Assembly (NCBI RefSeq): GCF_019703515.2
Contig: NC_059349.1
Span: 24,214,744-24,278,743, forward strand
DNA: 64,000 nucleotides
Direction of reading: 5' to 3'
Source: Myxocyprinus asiaticus
Lineage: Eukaryota; Chordata; Actinopteri; Cypriniformes; Catostomidae
Numbering within the stretch: position 1 is the first letter of the stretch; each line of letters opens with the position of its first letter. Positions 34,267-47,100 of the stretch are shown here, in pieces. Under the pieces are notes generated by a model, which did no database searches, was not told the origin of the DNA, and saw only the letters and a list, made by a program, of their open reading frames with translations. The position numbers and the translations under genes are program-made.

Positions 34267-35349
34267 AAAGGAATGTTCCAATTTAGTACAAGTTAAGCTC
34301 AATCGACAGCATTTGTGGCATAATGTTGATTACCACAAAAATTTATTTCGACTTGGTTTCTCCTTTTCTTTTTCTTTTTTGATTTTCTCCCCTTTTCTCC
34401 CCAATTTGGAATGCCCAATTCCCAATGCTCTCTAAGTCCTCGTGGTGGTGTAGTGACTCGCCTCAATCCGGGTGGCGGAGGAAGAATCTCAGTTGCCTCC
34501 GTGTCTGAGATCGTCTGAGACACGTGGCTTGTTGAGCACGTTACCACAGAGACGTAGCACACGTGGAGGCTTCACGCTATTCTCCGCGGCATCTACGCAC
34601 AGCTCACCACGCACCCCACCGAGAGTGAGAACCACACATTATATCGACCACGAGGAAGTTACCCCATGTGACTCTACCCTCCCTAGCAACCGGGCCAATT
34701 TGGTTACTTAGGAGACCTGGCTGGAGTAACTCAGCACGCCCTGGATTCAAACTCAAGACTCCAGGGGTGGTAGTCAGCATCAATACTCCCTGAGCTACCC
34801 AGTCCCCCTTGTTTCTTTGAAAAAAACACAAATCTGGTATACAGTGAGTCACTTACAATGGAAGTGAATGGGGGCCAACTGTTTAACGTTAAAATGCTCG
34901 CAATTTCAAAAGTTTAGCCACAAGTCATAAAGGATATGCATGCAAACATGATTTTAGTGTGATAAAATCGCTTACTAACCTTTTCTGTGTAAAGTTATAG
35001 CCAGTTTTACAACTTCGTTACCATGACGATGTAATGTCAACAAACCCTAAGATCCTAAAATGACTGTAAAAATTACAATTTAAACAACTTTACAGCTCAA
35101 ATAATACATAAGTGTTAACAGACGAATTAAGTGCCTTTATAAAATTATAAGCATCTCATTTCTGTGTTTAAACCCTCCAAAAATTGTCCCCCATTTACTT
35201 CCATTGTAAGTGCATCATTGTAACCTCGATTGTTGCTTTTTATTAAAGAAAAGGAGGAACGAGTCAAAATAAATATTTGTGGTTATTAACATTATGCCAC
35301 AAATGCTGTCAGCTGAGCTTAACTTGTATTGAACCCGGAACATTCCTTC
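34267..35349. mobile_element. Non-autonomous inverted-repeat element (MITE-like), copy 2, with nested SINE
   Basis: The left arm 'aaggaatgttccaattta' and 'gctcaatcgacagcatttg', and the right arm 'caaatgctgtcagctgagc' and 'cccggaacattcctt', are inverted over about 70 bp. A SINE (34370-34808) is inserted near the left arm. The right end lies about 20 bp beyond the proposed end of fbxo15 exon 8. Confidence 0.85.
34370..34808 (-). mobile_element. tRNA-derived SINE, copy 2
   Basis: The minus-strand head starts at 34808 (GGGGGACTGGGTAGCTCAGG), with B-box-like sequence GAGTTTGAATCC, and a body homologous to copies 1 and 3 ('accgggccaatttggtt', 'cagttgcctccg' on the plus strand). The T-rich tail lies near 34370. 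Confidence 0.85.
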
Positions 35350-36002
35350 AAGCTGTCAAACTTGTTACTGGGGAAATGACCGCAAACAGTCTGGGGAAAT
35401 GGCCGCACATGATTTGCCGAACTGGATTATGAAGTGCATTGTGCAGAGTGTATCCATGGTGACCAGAGTCTGGGTCCACAGCATTGTCCTCTGTGGACAC
35501 GTAGGGACTATTGATGTGAAAGAACATACTGTTTGTGTTAAGGAACTATTTAGGATGTTACCAACTTTAGCAACAAAATAAATGATGGTAATGACAATTT
35601 ATGTACCAAAATCTTGACCCAAGTAGGCTTCTTTCAATCAGTTTATGGAAGTGCAGGTTCACCATGATAAAAGCAATTTTCCAATTGCCCTGCAAACACC
35701 GTCAATAAACACAAAACACAATATTTGTTCTCAGTCCACATACACATACAGTTGAACATTAGCAAATAAGCTGATTATTACTGAAAAAAACAAGTGATTT
35801 GTATTGAAATTATTTGAGCTTGGCTGAACATACCCGCCAGACTCCAAAAGTGATGCCTTTATCAAACTGCAGCAACTTCACAAGCATGTCAGATCGAAGG
35901 AACGATCATTGTACTGCCCTACTCAACTTTGTTTTGTGAATCAAAGAATGCCACCTTGGCATTAAGATGAAAGGCATCAACTAGGTCAGCTTTTTATTTT
36001 TA

Positions 36003-36567
36003 AAAGTAATCATTCGCTCAAAATTAAAAGTTCTGTCATTATTTACTCACCCCAATTTTGTTCCAAACCCCATTAACTTTTTTTCCTTCTGTGGAACACA
36101 AAAAAGTAAATTTTTTAAGTGAATATCCAAGTCACTCTTTTCCATTTAATTAAAGTAAATGAGGATTGAAGCCATATGATAGCTTATGTGAAGACCAGAA
36201 TAAGTCATTATTCACTGAAAATCTTGACATCTGTCTTAGCTCTTCTTGGTGCTTTCATGAGAGAAGTATTAATGTCATGAATAAATTGTTCTTTTGAGAC
36301 GGCTGATCTATCTCACTAAACCGATCTGAATGATTCACACACGAATCGGATTGACTCAGTTCTCGAGTTCAACTCAGTGACTCAAAATATTTTGCATGAG
36401 TCATATAGACTACTGTATACTCTCATGGTGCTTTTGCATCCTTTTTAAAGCTTGAAAGCCTCAGTCCCCATTGTAAGTACAACTCTGAAAAACTGTGGAA
36501 AACGGCTTCAGGATGACATGAGTAAATAGTGACAGAATTTTCATTTTTGGGTGAACTGTTGCTTTCA
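36003..36567. mobile_element. Foldback element, copy 3 (diverged subfamily), fbxo15 intron 5
   Basis: The arms 'ttctgtcattatttactcacc' (shortened on the left) and 'gtgacagaattttcattttt' with 'gggtgaactgttgctttcag' are inverted. The middle differs from copy 1, so it is a related subfamily or partial copy. Confidence 0.65.
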
Positions 36568-37391
36568 GCTGTGACTTTTCACTAGTTTTCTTTACCTGTC
36601 TCCTGTAGCTGGCAGTGTTGGACTCATTATTCCATGAAGTTGTATTGTAGTAAGATTGTATATTTTCGGCCAGATGCCATGGATCCAGCACACTGTAACG
36701 GATGAATCCTCAAAGAAGGTGTGTGTCTGCTCATAGACAGTCGTGCATCCATTCTTTTGTGTGAGTGTGATCTCCCACTGAATGTGCAACCTCCTGTTAA
36801 ACAACAGTTGTAACCTTTTTACATAATTATTACAGGTAGTATAAGTCACAGGTTAAGAAAGGATGAGTAGACCTTGAGAATCTGTTTTTCTGTCTGATGT
36901 TCAAGGAGAATATGCAAGTGGGAATGTCTAACCTGAGAACTTGCTCTGTCAAAACTGGCATGCCCGTGTGGGGATTTATGTGTCTTAGCTCCATTTTCCA
37001 CATGGTGTGCCTGCAGCCAGCCATGTCCTTGAGCAGCAGCTTCTTAAAGTATCCCACAGGTTTCTCTTGCACACTTGCAGTACTCAGGCCTTCTTTCATC
37101 ACATCAGCTTGGGGCCTCCACTTTTTCTTCTCGATCTCACCAGCGTACAATGCATACCACAGAGCACTGGACATACATGTTACTATATATATTTATTCTT
37201 TATTCTATTTTTCCATACTCCTTTATATAATGCACTCACTTGTTATTAGCCAGATCAAGAAACTGCTTGTTGACAAAGCTGACATTAAAGAGGGAAGAAG
37301 CATCCAAAAAGGAAAGAATTTTCTGGATGATCTCAGAGGGCAATCTATGTAAAGTGGGTAGACAATTATTAAATCTGCATAGTATCTTTAA

Positions 37392-38272
37392 CCCCGCTTA
37401 AATGCATACCTCAGGTCTTCAGTGACCCGGGACCTCATTCAAACTCCTTTACCTCATCCATTTTTTAAAGTTATGCCCACACATCTTTAGTGTTCCTCAA
37501 CCTTTCTCTTATGAATCGTCTAACAATAAAAATAAAATAAAAACAACTGACAAAATATCAAAAATAAATTAATTAATTAATTCTAGTCGTTTAATTACCA
37601 GAAGTGTATAGGGTCTTTAGTGACCCGAGATATATTGTCTAAAAATATATTTCAATTTGATTTCATGTCTATTTAAGTTTACTATCACAGGATATCTATT
37701 TCTTTGTTTATTACAAGAAAAATGAGTGTCATAATCATACAAATTACTATTACATCATGCTGATTTTCTGAATAGTGGTGGTGAATTATAAGTATCCCAT
37801 ATGCATGTACACATACATATTATATATGTTATTTGTTACTCAAGGTGGCCCTGTTGTTTCAGTGATTGACTTGATTTACATTTAATGAAGAAGCAACATG
37901 GAAGTAAACTATAGCAAGTGTAACACATGAACAGTATGATATGACTATTGTCATTTGGGTGTAATACTTAAGTTATGTAAGTTGTGCATCTATTTAGACT
38001 CAATAAGAGCCTGAGAAAATATTTATGAGTAACTTATGTGTTATGTGTATCTCAATATGTGTTTGAATACCTACTCTCATAAAATTTCAGTGTGAAAGTA
38101 ATGAAAAATAAAACACCAAAATATAACAGAAAATATTCCATTCTCTTATTTTCAAACTGTCTTAAAAATGCTTTGGAAATGTTACACTATCTGGATCTGG
38201 GCATTTTGTAAATCCATGTGTGATAGATATATCGTGTAATAATGTTTGGCGAAACGCCCATGCATTAAAGGG
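37392..38272. mobile_element. piggyBac-like MITE, copy 1, fbxo15 intron 2
   Basis: Flanked by TTAA on both sides (37388-37391, 38273-38276). Ends CCCCGCTTAAATGCAT and ATGCATTAAAGGG are inverted. TTAA duplications and CCC/GGG tips are the mark of piggyBac superfamily elements. There is no coding capacity in 881 bp. Confidence 0.8.
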
Positions 38273-39014
38273 TTAAGTTGTATGGAATAACCTGCCTCTC
38301 CAAACAATTTTCGTGGCTGCCCTCATAATGCTGTTTAGGCACAAGAGGTTTGCATGGTTCGGGAGACTGCAAATGCGTCTGTCCGGAGGTGTCCTTTTCC
38401 CGCCTGTACCAAATGGAAAAATAAACGTATAGTCTACATTATGTAAAATATATAAAGTAGTTTTAAGCGATTTAAGCGAATGGGTAGCCCAAAGCAACAT
38501 CGTTTAAACCTCTTTGCCACACAAGGTTTGAGAATGACTCGACTGCTTACTTTCTTACACCTTCAAACTGCGCAATTTCGTCTTCTGTGACACCATCCTG
38601 AGCATCTCCATATGTAGTTTGTTGGACTTTGTTGTTGAGGCTTTGTCTCAAACTCTGGAGAAACTCACGAAGAGTAGCCATGATGACTTCATTTAGGTTT
38701 CGAACTCACCCTCTTAATCGGTAACCCGCACGGTCTATGAATGGACTAACAAGACGTTACTTTCCTAGAGACCAATATAACATGTTGATTATCAGCAAAT
38801 GATGCCGCTAAGTTGATCAAGAATATGATTCTCAAATATACGAAACTCTTCTGTCAGGTTCCTTTTTGTGTGTCGTAAATAATTACCACTTGCCTGGTCT
38901 AAAATACATAAAAGTCCGATTATTTGCCTATTAAGTTATCTATGTTAAATTAATTAATAAATAAATAAATGTAGGCGTATTGATTTGGTAATTGGGTTAT
39001 ATGTATCTATTTGT

Positions 39015-39831
39015 CATTCAACCCCCTTTACCTCATCCATTTTTTGGAGGTTATGCCCACACCTCTTAAATCTTCATCAACCTTCCTCTTGTAAATAGTT
39101 TAACACACACACACACACACACACACACTTTTTGTTTTGCACTTCCATAAATTATATTTGAAGGATTATTTCATGTCTATATGTTTACTATCACACAATA
39201 TCTATTTATTTGTTTATTACAATAGAAATGAGTACTATATTATATATAGTTTATTAAATACCATATTATATACCAGTTTCATTAAGAGTTCAAGTCATTC
39301 ACAAATGCTGTTGGTTAACACATTAACTTAGGCAGCAAAGCAGCAAATCAGATGCCTACATTTTTGGATTGCAACCTTGATGAAGAAACAGCATGGAAGT
39401 AAACTATAGCAAGTGTAACACATGAACAGTATGATATGACTATTGTCATTTGGGTGTACTTCTGAAATTATGAAAGTTGTGCATCTATTTAAACTCAGTA
39501 AGTGCCTGAGAAAATACTTATGTGTAGATTATGTGTTATGTGTAGCTCAATATGTGTTTGACAGCCAGTTGTATCTCAAGAAATTTCAGTGTGAAAGTAA
39601 TTAATCCTGTTCTAGATTTGTCCTGGTTTATTGCGTTATCTCTTTGATAGGCTATATGAAAAATAAAGCATCAAAATATATTTTATTCTATCATTTTTCT
39701 ATTGCCTTGAAAATATTTTGAAAATTTTACACTATCTGGGCATTTTGTAGCTCTATGTGTGATAGATATACGTGCCGTGTCTCTAAAGGAATATGTAAGA
39801 GTGCTTGGTGAAATTCCCATGCATTTAAGGG
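39015..39831. mobile_element. piggyBac-like MITE, copy 2, 5' end damaged
   Basis: Closely related to copy 1: 'cctcatccattttttg' near 39031 and 'agtaaactatagcaagtgta' near 39400. It ends ATGCATTTAAGGG beside TTAA (39832-39835). The left tip is lost or rearranged near 39015. A CA microsatellite (39102-39128) sits inside. Confidence 0.75.
39103..39128. repeat. CA microsatellite
   Basis: Thirteen CA/AC repeats inside piggyBac-like copy 2. Confidence 0.9.
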
Positions 39832-40319
39832 TTAAACGGGCTAGTCAGGGCCTGTACTTGAATATATCAGGTATGCATTTTGTTTGCAGCAAAGGCTTGC
39901 ATAAAGACTAAAATATCCTCTTGTTAAATCAATTTCCACTTGTTATATTAACAAATCAAGTTGTTAATTCTCATTAAAATATACATGAAAATAAACCATT
40001 TATAATGTTTTTTTAAATATTAGTATAAACACAAGAATATACATACACATATATATTAGCTATAGCGAAGTGTATAACAATGTGTAGAGGATATCGAAAA
40101 GTTTTATTTTCTCAAATCCAAATATTTTGCCTCAAATTGATTGTTAGAGCTCCTGATTACTAGCCTACATCTCCCAGAATCCTTTACGTGTGTAATCAGG
40201 AAGTAAATACGTATTTATGGCAAACAGATAGTAGTTCAGCCGCAGCGACATCCTAAATAAATTTAATATAATTTATACACTGCTAAGAAATTCCTGGGTA
40301 TCTGAAATATTCGAGCGGA

Positions 40320-42379
40320 ATGTCTTGCCCATTCAGTCAGTCTGGTAGGATTACATTCAAATTCGTAGACACTTGATTTTTCTTATTTCTAATGCCTTTT
40401 ATCTGTCGTCTATTAATTGAATAGGTCAAACGTCAAAGGTATTATCATGACAATGAAAAAAATGCTCAGTGACAGTGTCTCCACCGAAAGTTTACCGCTC
40501 GCATATTTTCCATACGTGGTTCACGGTGCACTAATGGTTTGCGACTGTCCGCTTTAACCTCATTTTAACATAGCTGTCTGTGTGTCCGCAGCGGAGCTAA
40601 ACCCCGCAGTGCTGCCGCTGGACTGGCTCCTGGGAACATGGCAGTCTGATGAGCCAGGAGAGGGCTCTTTCCCCTCTATCGCACCTTTTCGTTACTCAGA
40701 GACTCTCCATTTCTCACATGTGGGACAGCCCGTGATCAATTTTATGTAAGAAAAAAAAAAAAAAAAGGCATTACTCTTTTTTTAAAATTATTATTATTGA
40801 TATTGTTAACTCAATGTCAGACTTTGCAGTTTGTATAAGAAGTATGAATGGTTGTGAACATTTATTTATTCATTTATTATAGGTTTAATGCATTCCATGC
40901 TGAGAGCAAAAAGCCTCTTCACAGGGAGTGTGGATTCATTAGGTTTCAGCCAGGCACAAACAGGGTGGCCTTCATCATCGCACAAAACTCAGGTATTTGA
41001 TTTATGTTGAGCCTTTTCTGTCAGGTACGCTAAGCAAAATATTGCAATTAATATAATATTATCTATTAAAACCAAATGTTTGCAACTCTTTCAGGTCTAG
41101 TGGAGATTGAGGAGGGGGAGCTCATTGGACAGCAGTTGACTTTGCACTGCACCACTCTGGCTAGAACATCTTTTGCTAAGGAGCCATATGTTCAGCAGGT
41201 TTCAAAAAGCATACTGACTGTTTTATGTCTTATCAGCTCACAGCAGTGCAACAGTGGAACAATGATGCATTCTAATATTGCACATTTTATACATGCATTT
41301 CATGATAATTAACATTCCACCTAATAACAAACATATTTCATACAGAAAAATAACAACACTTGAACAGTCCTTAACTGGTAAAGAGTGTTGGGTGTAATCC
41401 ATTTACAAGGTCATACGTTACTGTTATCTAATTACTTAAAAAAAAAAAAAGTAGTGCAATGCATTACATTTTACATTCTTGTAATCAGAGTACAGTTACT
41501 GACTTTCATTTAATTACTTTTAAGTACATTATAGGGTTATGCTTATTTCTAATATATTATTTATGTAGAATACATGAATTATTGCCTTGTAACAAGTCAT
41601 TGTGAAGGAGAAATGTGAGGAGCTGAGTGAATGACTTGTGTGTAACAATGAACAAGAAAGAAATATTGACATTGTTTTGAATTTGTTGAGCAAGGGTTTT
41701 AGAGAATGACTTAAAAGTAAATGTATTAGTAATGTGATTCCTTTTTCAATTAAGTAATTAGTAAAGTAATATGATAACAATTTTAGCAAAATAAGTAGTA
41801 ATTTGTACTGGATTACTATTTTTTTGAGTAACTTACCCTACACTGCTGGTATTATAAAATACACTGCATGGCAAAAAGTGTATTGGTAACATGACACTGT
41901 CATGACATTTTAACTCAGTCTTATGTTGAAGAACTTGACTGGTCTGGAACAAACTCTGACATGAAATCCAATGAACACCTTTGGGGTGAAATGGAACAGT
42001 GCAAGACATGCCCAGTTGCCCAACGTACCTGATGTCCTTCTGTCTGAATGGGAGCAAATCCCCAGCAGTCATGTTTCAATACCTAGTGGAAAGCCATCCA
42101 AAAAGTGTGGAGGCTTATAGCTACAAAGGAAGAGGCAACTCCTTTAATGCCCGTGGGCTTTGAAAGCACATATGGGTGTAGTGTTGGGGTGTCCACATCC
42201 TTTTTGCCATGTAATATAGGCTTAAAAATTAATGTTTCATTAATAAATTCTATTTTGATCAGATCTCCAGGCACATCCAGCTAAAGCCGGATGGAAGATT
42301 GGAACAGACCGTCTCCATGGCACTGGAAGGACAGCCTCTGACACAGCATTTGCACATCACCTACCGCAGGACTGATTGA
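40320..42379 (+). CDS. Nitrobindin-like heme-binding protein (THAP4 C-terminal-domain homologue)
   Basis: Five exons (40320-40344, 40592-40745, 40883-40992, 41095-41198, 42263-42379) join in phase to 169 residues. The protein matches the nitrobindin domain at the end of vertebrate THAP4, a ten-strand beta barrel that binds ferric heme and handles nitric oxide or peroxynitrite. Visible motifs: PLDWLLGTWQSDEPGEG (the GXWXGXG-type heme loop), RECGFIRF, SFAKEPYVQQ and, near the end, TQHLHITYRR with the His expected to ligate heme. Exon 1 encodes only MSCPFSQS, so there is no THAP zinc finger in this product. The start is the first ATG with a good donor and correct phase; a longer isoform using other upstream exons cannot be excluded. 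All splice sites are GT-AG and the frame is intact. Confidence 0.88.
41383..41848. mobile_element. Non-autonomous inverted-repeat element, nitrobindin intron 4
   Basis: The left end 'agtgttgggtgtaatcc' and 'actgttatctaattactt' mirror the right end 'agtaattagtaaagtaat' and 'gagtaacttaccctacact'. No coding sequence. Confidence 0.6.
41860..42225 (+). mobile_element. Tc1-like fragment, 3' part
   Basis: The sequence 'ccaatgaacacctttggggt' and 'gtggaaagccatccaaaaa' matches the end of fish Tc1-type transposase genes (the region of the IEHLWG-like motif and beyond), with stops. Short inverted ends 'actgcatggcaaaaag' and 'ctttttgccatgtaat' bound it. Most of the element is deleted. Confidence 0.7.
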
Positions 42380-42849
42380 CCAGCTGAAATGTGGGAGGAA
42401 GATGTGATACCAAAAAGCACTTGTACTAATGTGCTATTTATGTCTTGTTTGATGCAAAATATTGATGGTTCACATATAGCAACCTGCAGGTGATGGAAAT
42501 GCTATAGGCAATATATGTGTGACTTGGAATGTTATCTGATGTGATCTGTCTGGGAAAAAAAACATTGCAAATACTGTTACATTAGAGAGGTCCCTTCTTG
42601 GTATGTTTGCTGTAATTTAGAACAACTAAATCAGAGAATAAAAGCTTTTTTGCATAATAAATTGTTTAAACATGGATCACGGAGAACTCTTGTTTTTTAA
42701 GAGACTGGTGTTTAGATTAAGTTTAACAAAATAAAAATATGAAATAACCAGTAACACTTTACAATAAGGTTCCCTTTTTTAGTATTAGTTAATTTATTAG
42801 GTATCGTGAACTAACAACGAATAATATTTTAAAACTGCATTTATTAATC

Positions 42850-43334
42850 TTTCACCCAAAAATTACAATTTTCTAAATTTACTCACCATCATGCCATCAC
42901 AGATGTGTATTACTTTCTTCTGCAGAACACTATGATTTTTAGATGAATATCTCAGCTCTGTAGGTTCATACAATGCAAGTGAATGGAGACCAGAACTCCA
43001 AAAGCTCCAAAAAGGGATAAAGTCAGTATAAACCTAATCTATCAGACTCCACTGGTTTAATCAATGAACAGACCAAAATATAACTAATTTTTCACTATAA
43101 ATCTTGTCAACAGTAACAACTTGAGTCATATGGATTACTTTCCTGCTGACTTTATTTCGTTTTTGGGAGTTCTGGTACTGATTGACTTGCATTATAAGGA
43201 CCTACAGATCTGAGATATTCTTCTAAAAATCTTTGTGTTCAGCAGAAGAAGGAAAGTCATACACATCTTGGATGGCATGAGGGTGAGTAAATGATGAGAG
43301 AATTTTCATTTTTGGTTGAACTATTCCTTTAAGA
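42850..43334. mobile_element. Foldback element, copy 4
   Basis: The arms 'cacccaaaaattacaattt' to 'ttactttcttctgcagaac' (left) and 'gatggcatgagggtgagtaa' to 'tttggttgaactattccttt' (right) are inverted, shortened relative to copy 1. It lies downstream of the nitrobindin gene. Confidence 0.75.
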
Positions 43335-43335
43335 T

Positions 43336-44142
43336 AAATTAATCTTATAGGAATAGTTCCCTTTAACTAATGTTTACAAATGGAACCTTATTATAAAGTG
43401 TTATGAGTAAACCTCCAAAATCTGTGATCAGTGTATAAATTATTTCCAGTAACAAGTACTGAACTACAGCATAGGTTTTAATGTCTGTACATTGTAATTT
43501 AAAGGGAATATGGGATCATTAAAGCACTGACATATAGCTGCCTGGTTATGTGTGTTTTCCCTTTTCTATTCCTTCTCAGTTTAATTACTTTCAATTGCTC
43601 TATATACACAAATTGGTAAAAATCTTTAAGATGTATACAGCTGGTGACAATTTAAGTGTTATACACACACCACACAAACCATAATTACTCAAAGTGCAAA
43701 GTGACACTCCAAACATAATTTTAGCAATTTTGTAAAAATAAAAATCTGACAATTGTTTGTTAAACAGAGTCAGAAATTACAATGTTTCACTCAACATCAC
43801 AGTCATTCAGTATAAAACAATACATCATCAGCACAAAAGGAGCTACATTACCTTCAGACCTTATTTCAAAGACAAACTGCGGAGGAAAGACATTGTTGCT
43901 CCAACAATGAACATAGCAGTGCCATCTGCTCCCAGACTTTTGGGTCATAGCAGTCTATGCATAGTATGTTTTTATGATAAAGGTAAAATTAAATTAAGGT
44001 GCAAATGAACCTGGATAACGTACTATGACCTTTGTGAGGGACTGTTTGCTCGCCAGGACTCCACAAACAGTACAATTGATCATTCAAATAGTTCTGGGAG
44101 GGCATGATTCAGTTCTCAGTCATCATGATTCCCTTCACAAGG
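43336..44142. other. Intergenic DNA between nitrobindin and bok
   Basis: No gene recognised. It would include the bok 3' untranslated region on the minus strand. The 83-codon open frame at 43757-44008 shows no recognisable domain. Confidence 0.4.
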
Positions 44143-47100
44143 CTACTTTGTCAGGTAGATGTACATAGTCTTTAAGAGCTGCCTCCATGTTAATACAGCT
44201 GTTGATAACCAATGAGCACGAGCACAAGCACTAGAGTCCATGTTCACCACACATTTTGAAATGTCCCCCTGGAAAGAGAGGTAAAAAGAAATAAGCTGTT
44301 ATTTAACATGCTAAACCACTTTAACATGACTTTAAGAGTTGTTTTACCCAATCCATAATGGTGCCTGTGTAATAAGCCCTTAAAAGTAGTCTCAAACTAC
44401 AGGACAAAGAAAATAATTAGATACATGCAGTGGTTCTGAACTGGTCACAGGTCTATTCTAATAGGGGTCACAAAGACAGCTGGGGAAAACAATGCTAAAT
44501 GCATATTACATTGCAACGAACCACATAATCTTGCATAGTTATGAAACAAAATAAACAGGCTTATCTACTTCTTAATGGAAGAAAACACTTCCCATATCTT
44601 TTGTTGTTATGGTCAAAGGCTGTGAGTCCAGTCAAGTTCTACTGTATTATGATGCAAATTCATCTGTCACTAAATAATATGGCTAATACTTATACAGTGT
44701 TTGGCCCAGTGTTTGTTCCTTGTGTTATGCTGGTAAATCACACTTCTGCTGTTGTTTATCTATTTCGAAAATTGTCAGTTTTCCTATTCAGCCTATGTGA
44801 TTTAATAATTTTGCACATTGTTGGGCCAATGCAGTTCATAGTAATATTAATCAAATTTACGTTTAATTTTTAGGACAGTTCTTACTTTTATATGATAATA
44901 CATTTTGGTAATGTGTTGGGTCACATCTGATGTTCAATCTAAAATACTGTATGTGTGCTTAAGCAAAACCGTTTGAAAACCACTGCATTAATGCACATTG
45001 GTGCTGTATAGCCATAAGTTGACAACAGTAAAGGATTTCCCGATATAGCCTTTAGAGGTCAGGATTACTCTTGGTACATGGCATTACAGAGAATGGCCAC
45101 TTACCCATCCTCCTCTCTTTTTGAGCCATGGCACCAGGCTCCTATGCACAAACTCTCCCAGACTGTCCACTATGGTGTGCACCATGACTGGATGGCCCTG
45201 TCGCACACAGTCCACAGACAGGCCAGCAGCTACAGCATAAATGGCCACCACTTTCCCCCATGTGATCCCTTAAAAATTAAAGTAGTTCTGTGAGCAGATC
45301 TAGAAAGCTACTCAGAAATTCCTTTTGAGCACCTCAAATCTCTTGTTCTCACATGGGACAAAAGCACACACACAAATAGCTCTTTGGCTGAACTTGCTTC
45401 AATCATGGACAGTGGTTCCACGTGCAATGAAATCAAGTTGTGACAAAATGTTCTAGAACTGTATTGCTTTAGATCATTTTAAGAAAATCGAACAAGTAGC
45501 AATTTCTGCACATATTAAATATTGTGTGAAATTCTGCTTTAACCTGCAAAACAGTTAAACTACAAGAAAGTGTAACCCACCATGGCTAATAGCTGTGTTT
45601 ACATTTAATCATGCAACAAAATTAAGCATTTTAGTATAATCTCCAATTACAATGCTCCTCTGAAAACAAAAGGCCTTTCACTTTGAGAACAATTCCAAGG
45701 ATAAAACAGGGCATGCAACTGCCAATCTACATCTGAGACAATTTAGATTAGTTTTCTAAAAACCCTCTTCTAATAAGGAGAGCAACAGCTCTGCTGTGGC
45801 AATGATATAACAACAAGGCTAACACTGTTAAGTCTCATTACACACTGTCAGGCGTCACTGATGATGATGAGCCAACCATCAGGGACTACGCCAACTGTTT
45901 CACGTTCCTTTATCTTCAATGTTCATTTAAGATAATTCCTCACAGGTCTCACAGTTCTATTCTTGTCTGACTGGTTAAAAGGTTGTGAGAAGATCATTGG
46001 GCAGTGGAACGATGTTGCCATGGTTATGGACTACATTACAAGTCCCATGTACATCAACAGCTGCAGAACCAAGATAAAATATGTGACCAAATATGTACAA
46101 AGGGAAGAATGTGGATATGTCCTTTTTAGGGGTTTTTCCATTTTTCACAGACAAATAAAAAAATAAACATGTCTCTAAACCATGAGGGAAATTGATGTTT
46201 AAAGTGCACCTCTAAAATGCATCTCTAAAGTCCAGTAAATAATATCCTTCACTACACTTTTAGATGAAGTTCAATCCGTAAAGGCAATCTGACTAAAAAT
46301 GTATTGATTTTAAATTACTATAAAATAAAACATAAGGGAAAGAATGTCCAGAACTGAAACGTTTTTTTTTAAATGCCCAAACCCTGTGCAGACAACACTG
46401 CTTCATTTACATTCTGAAGAACTCCCAGACTCAAAATTAATTCTATTTATAGTAGGCCTATTCATGATGCCCTAATGTACAATGCTGCAGTATGTTTGTC
46501 CCCAAACAACCTCAATTCCCAACCGGGCAAGTAATTAACAGAAATAAAAGAAAATGTAGATTGCCTTAAATGCAAGGCCATTCTTTCATAGACGCACCCT
46601 ATGACGTGCCCGGTTGCAAGAAACTCCTTAAGTTAAGAAATCCCTTCGTTTTAATTGTAAGTCTATTGTCACAAAGTTAGATGCTCTCAAATCTGTTGTA
46701 TTTTCTTCCAACTCACTTACCCATGGATAGGATCTCTGTTGCTACAGAGAGAAATGCATCCGACACCACTGCCTCAACTGCTACACTAATGTTCAGCTGC
46801 TTTGCAATATTACGATACACATAGGGCCGCATGCATTCCAGCTCATCACCTGTAAAACATACAACAAACCTGTAAAACTGCTTAAATACACACACAAACT
46901 ACTTAAATCTGACAGCATCACATTAGGATCTGAATGAGGAGAACAAGGAAAGCTTTAACCACTTAAAATGAAAAAGTAAAAAAAGGAAACGACACACTAG
47001 GCTACTGCTAAGAACCTGTCTAATTTGTTGCAATCGTATGTTGTCTTTGCCCGTTTCACCATGTCTCATTTTTTTTTTCAGCGTCTCGTGTAGGAGCGTG

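Larger units (their letters stand above)
31282..38681 (-). pseudogene. fbxo15: F-box only protein 15 (fbxo15), probably broken
   Basis: Exons on the minus strand, with matching splice phases: 38681-38561 (start MATLREFLQSLRQSL), 38403-38292, 37344-37240 (F-box LPSEIIQKILSFLDASSLF), 37166-36933, 36793-36596 (FEDSSVTVCWIHGIWP), 35954-35834, 35689-35607 (FIMVNLHFHKLIERSLLG), 35528-35369 (DPDSGHHGY) and the last, 31563-31282 (LTVLDEGQRPFWCVSSPV). F-box proteins recruit substrates to SCF ubiquitin ligases, and the order and motifs match FBXO15. Exon 6 has an in-frame TGA at 35906-35908, between CAA and TCG, in otherwise well-aligned sequence. The exon expected between 35369 and 31563 was not found; that gap is filled by repeats and unassigned DNA. 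The 3' splice of exon 8 is uncertain. Identity is firm; function is doubtful. Confidence 0.85.

Noticed and set aside
44541..44873. 110-codon hydrophobic open frame in bok intron 3
   Set aside because: Antisense to bok, AT-rich with apparent membrane-like composition typical of T-rich DNA, and no homology recognised.
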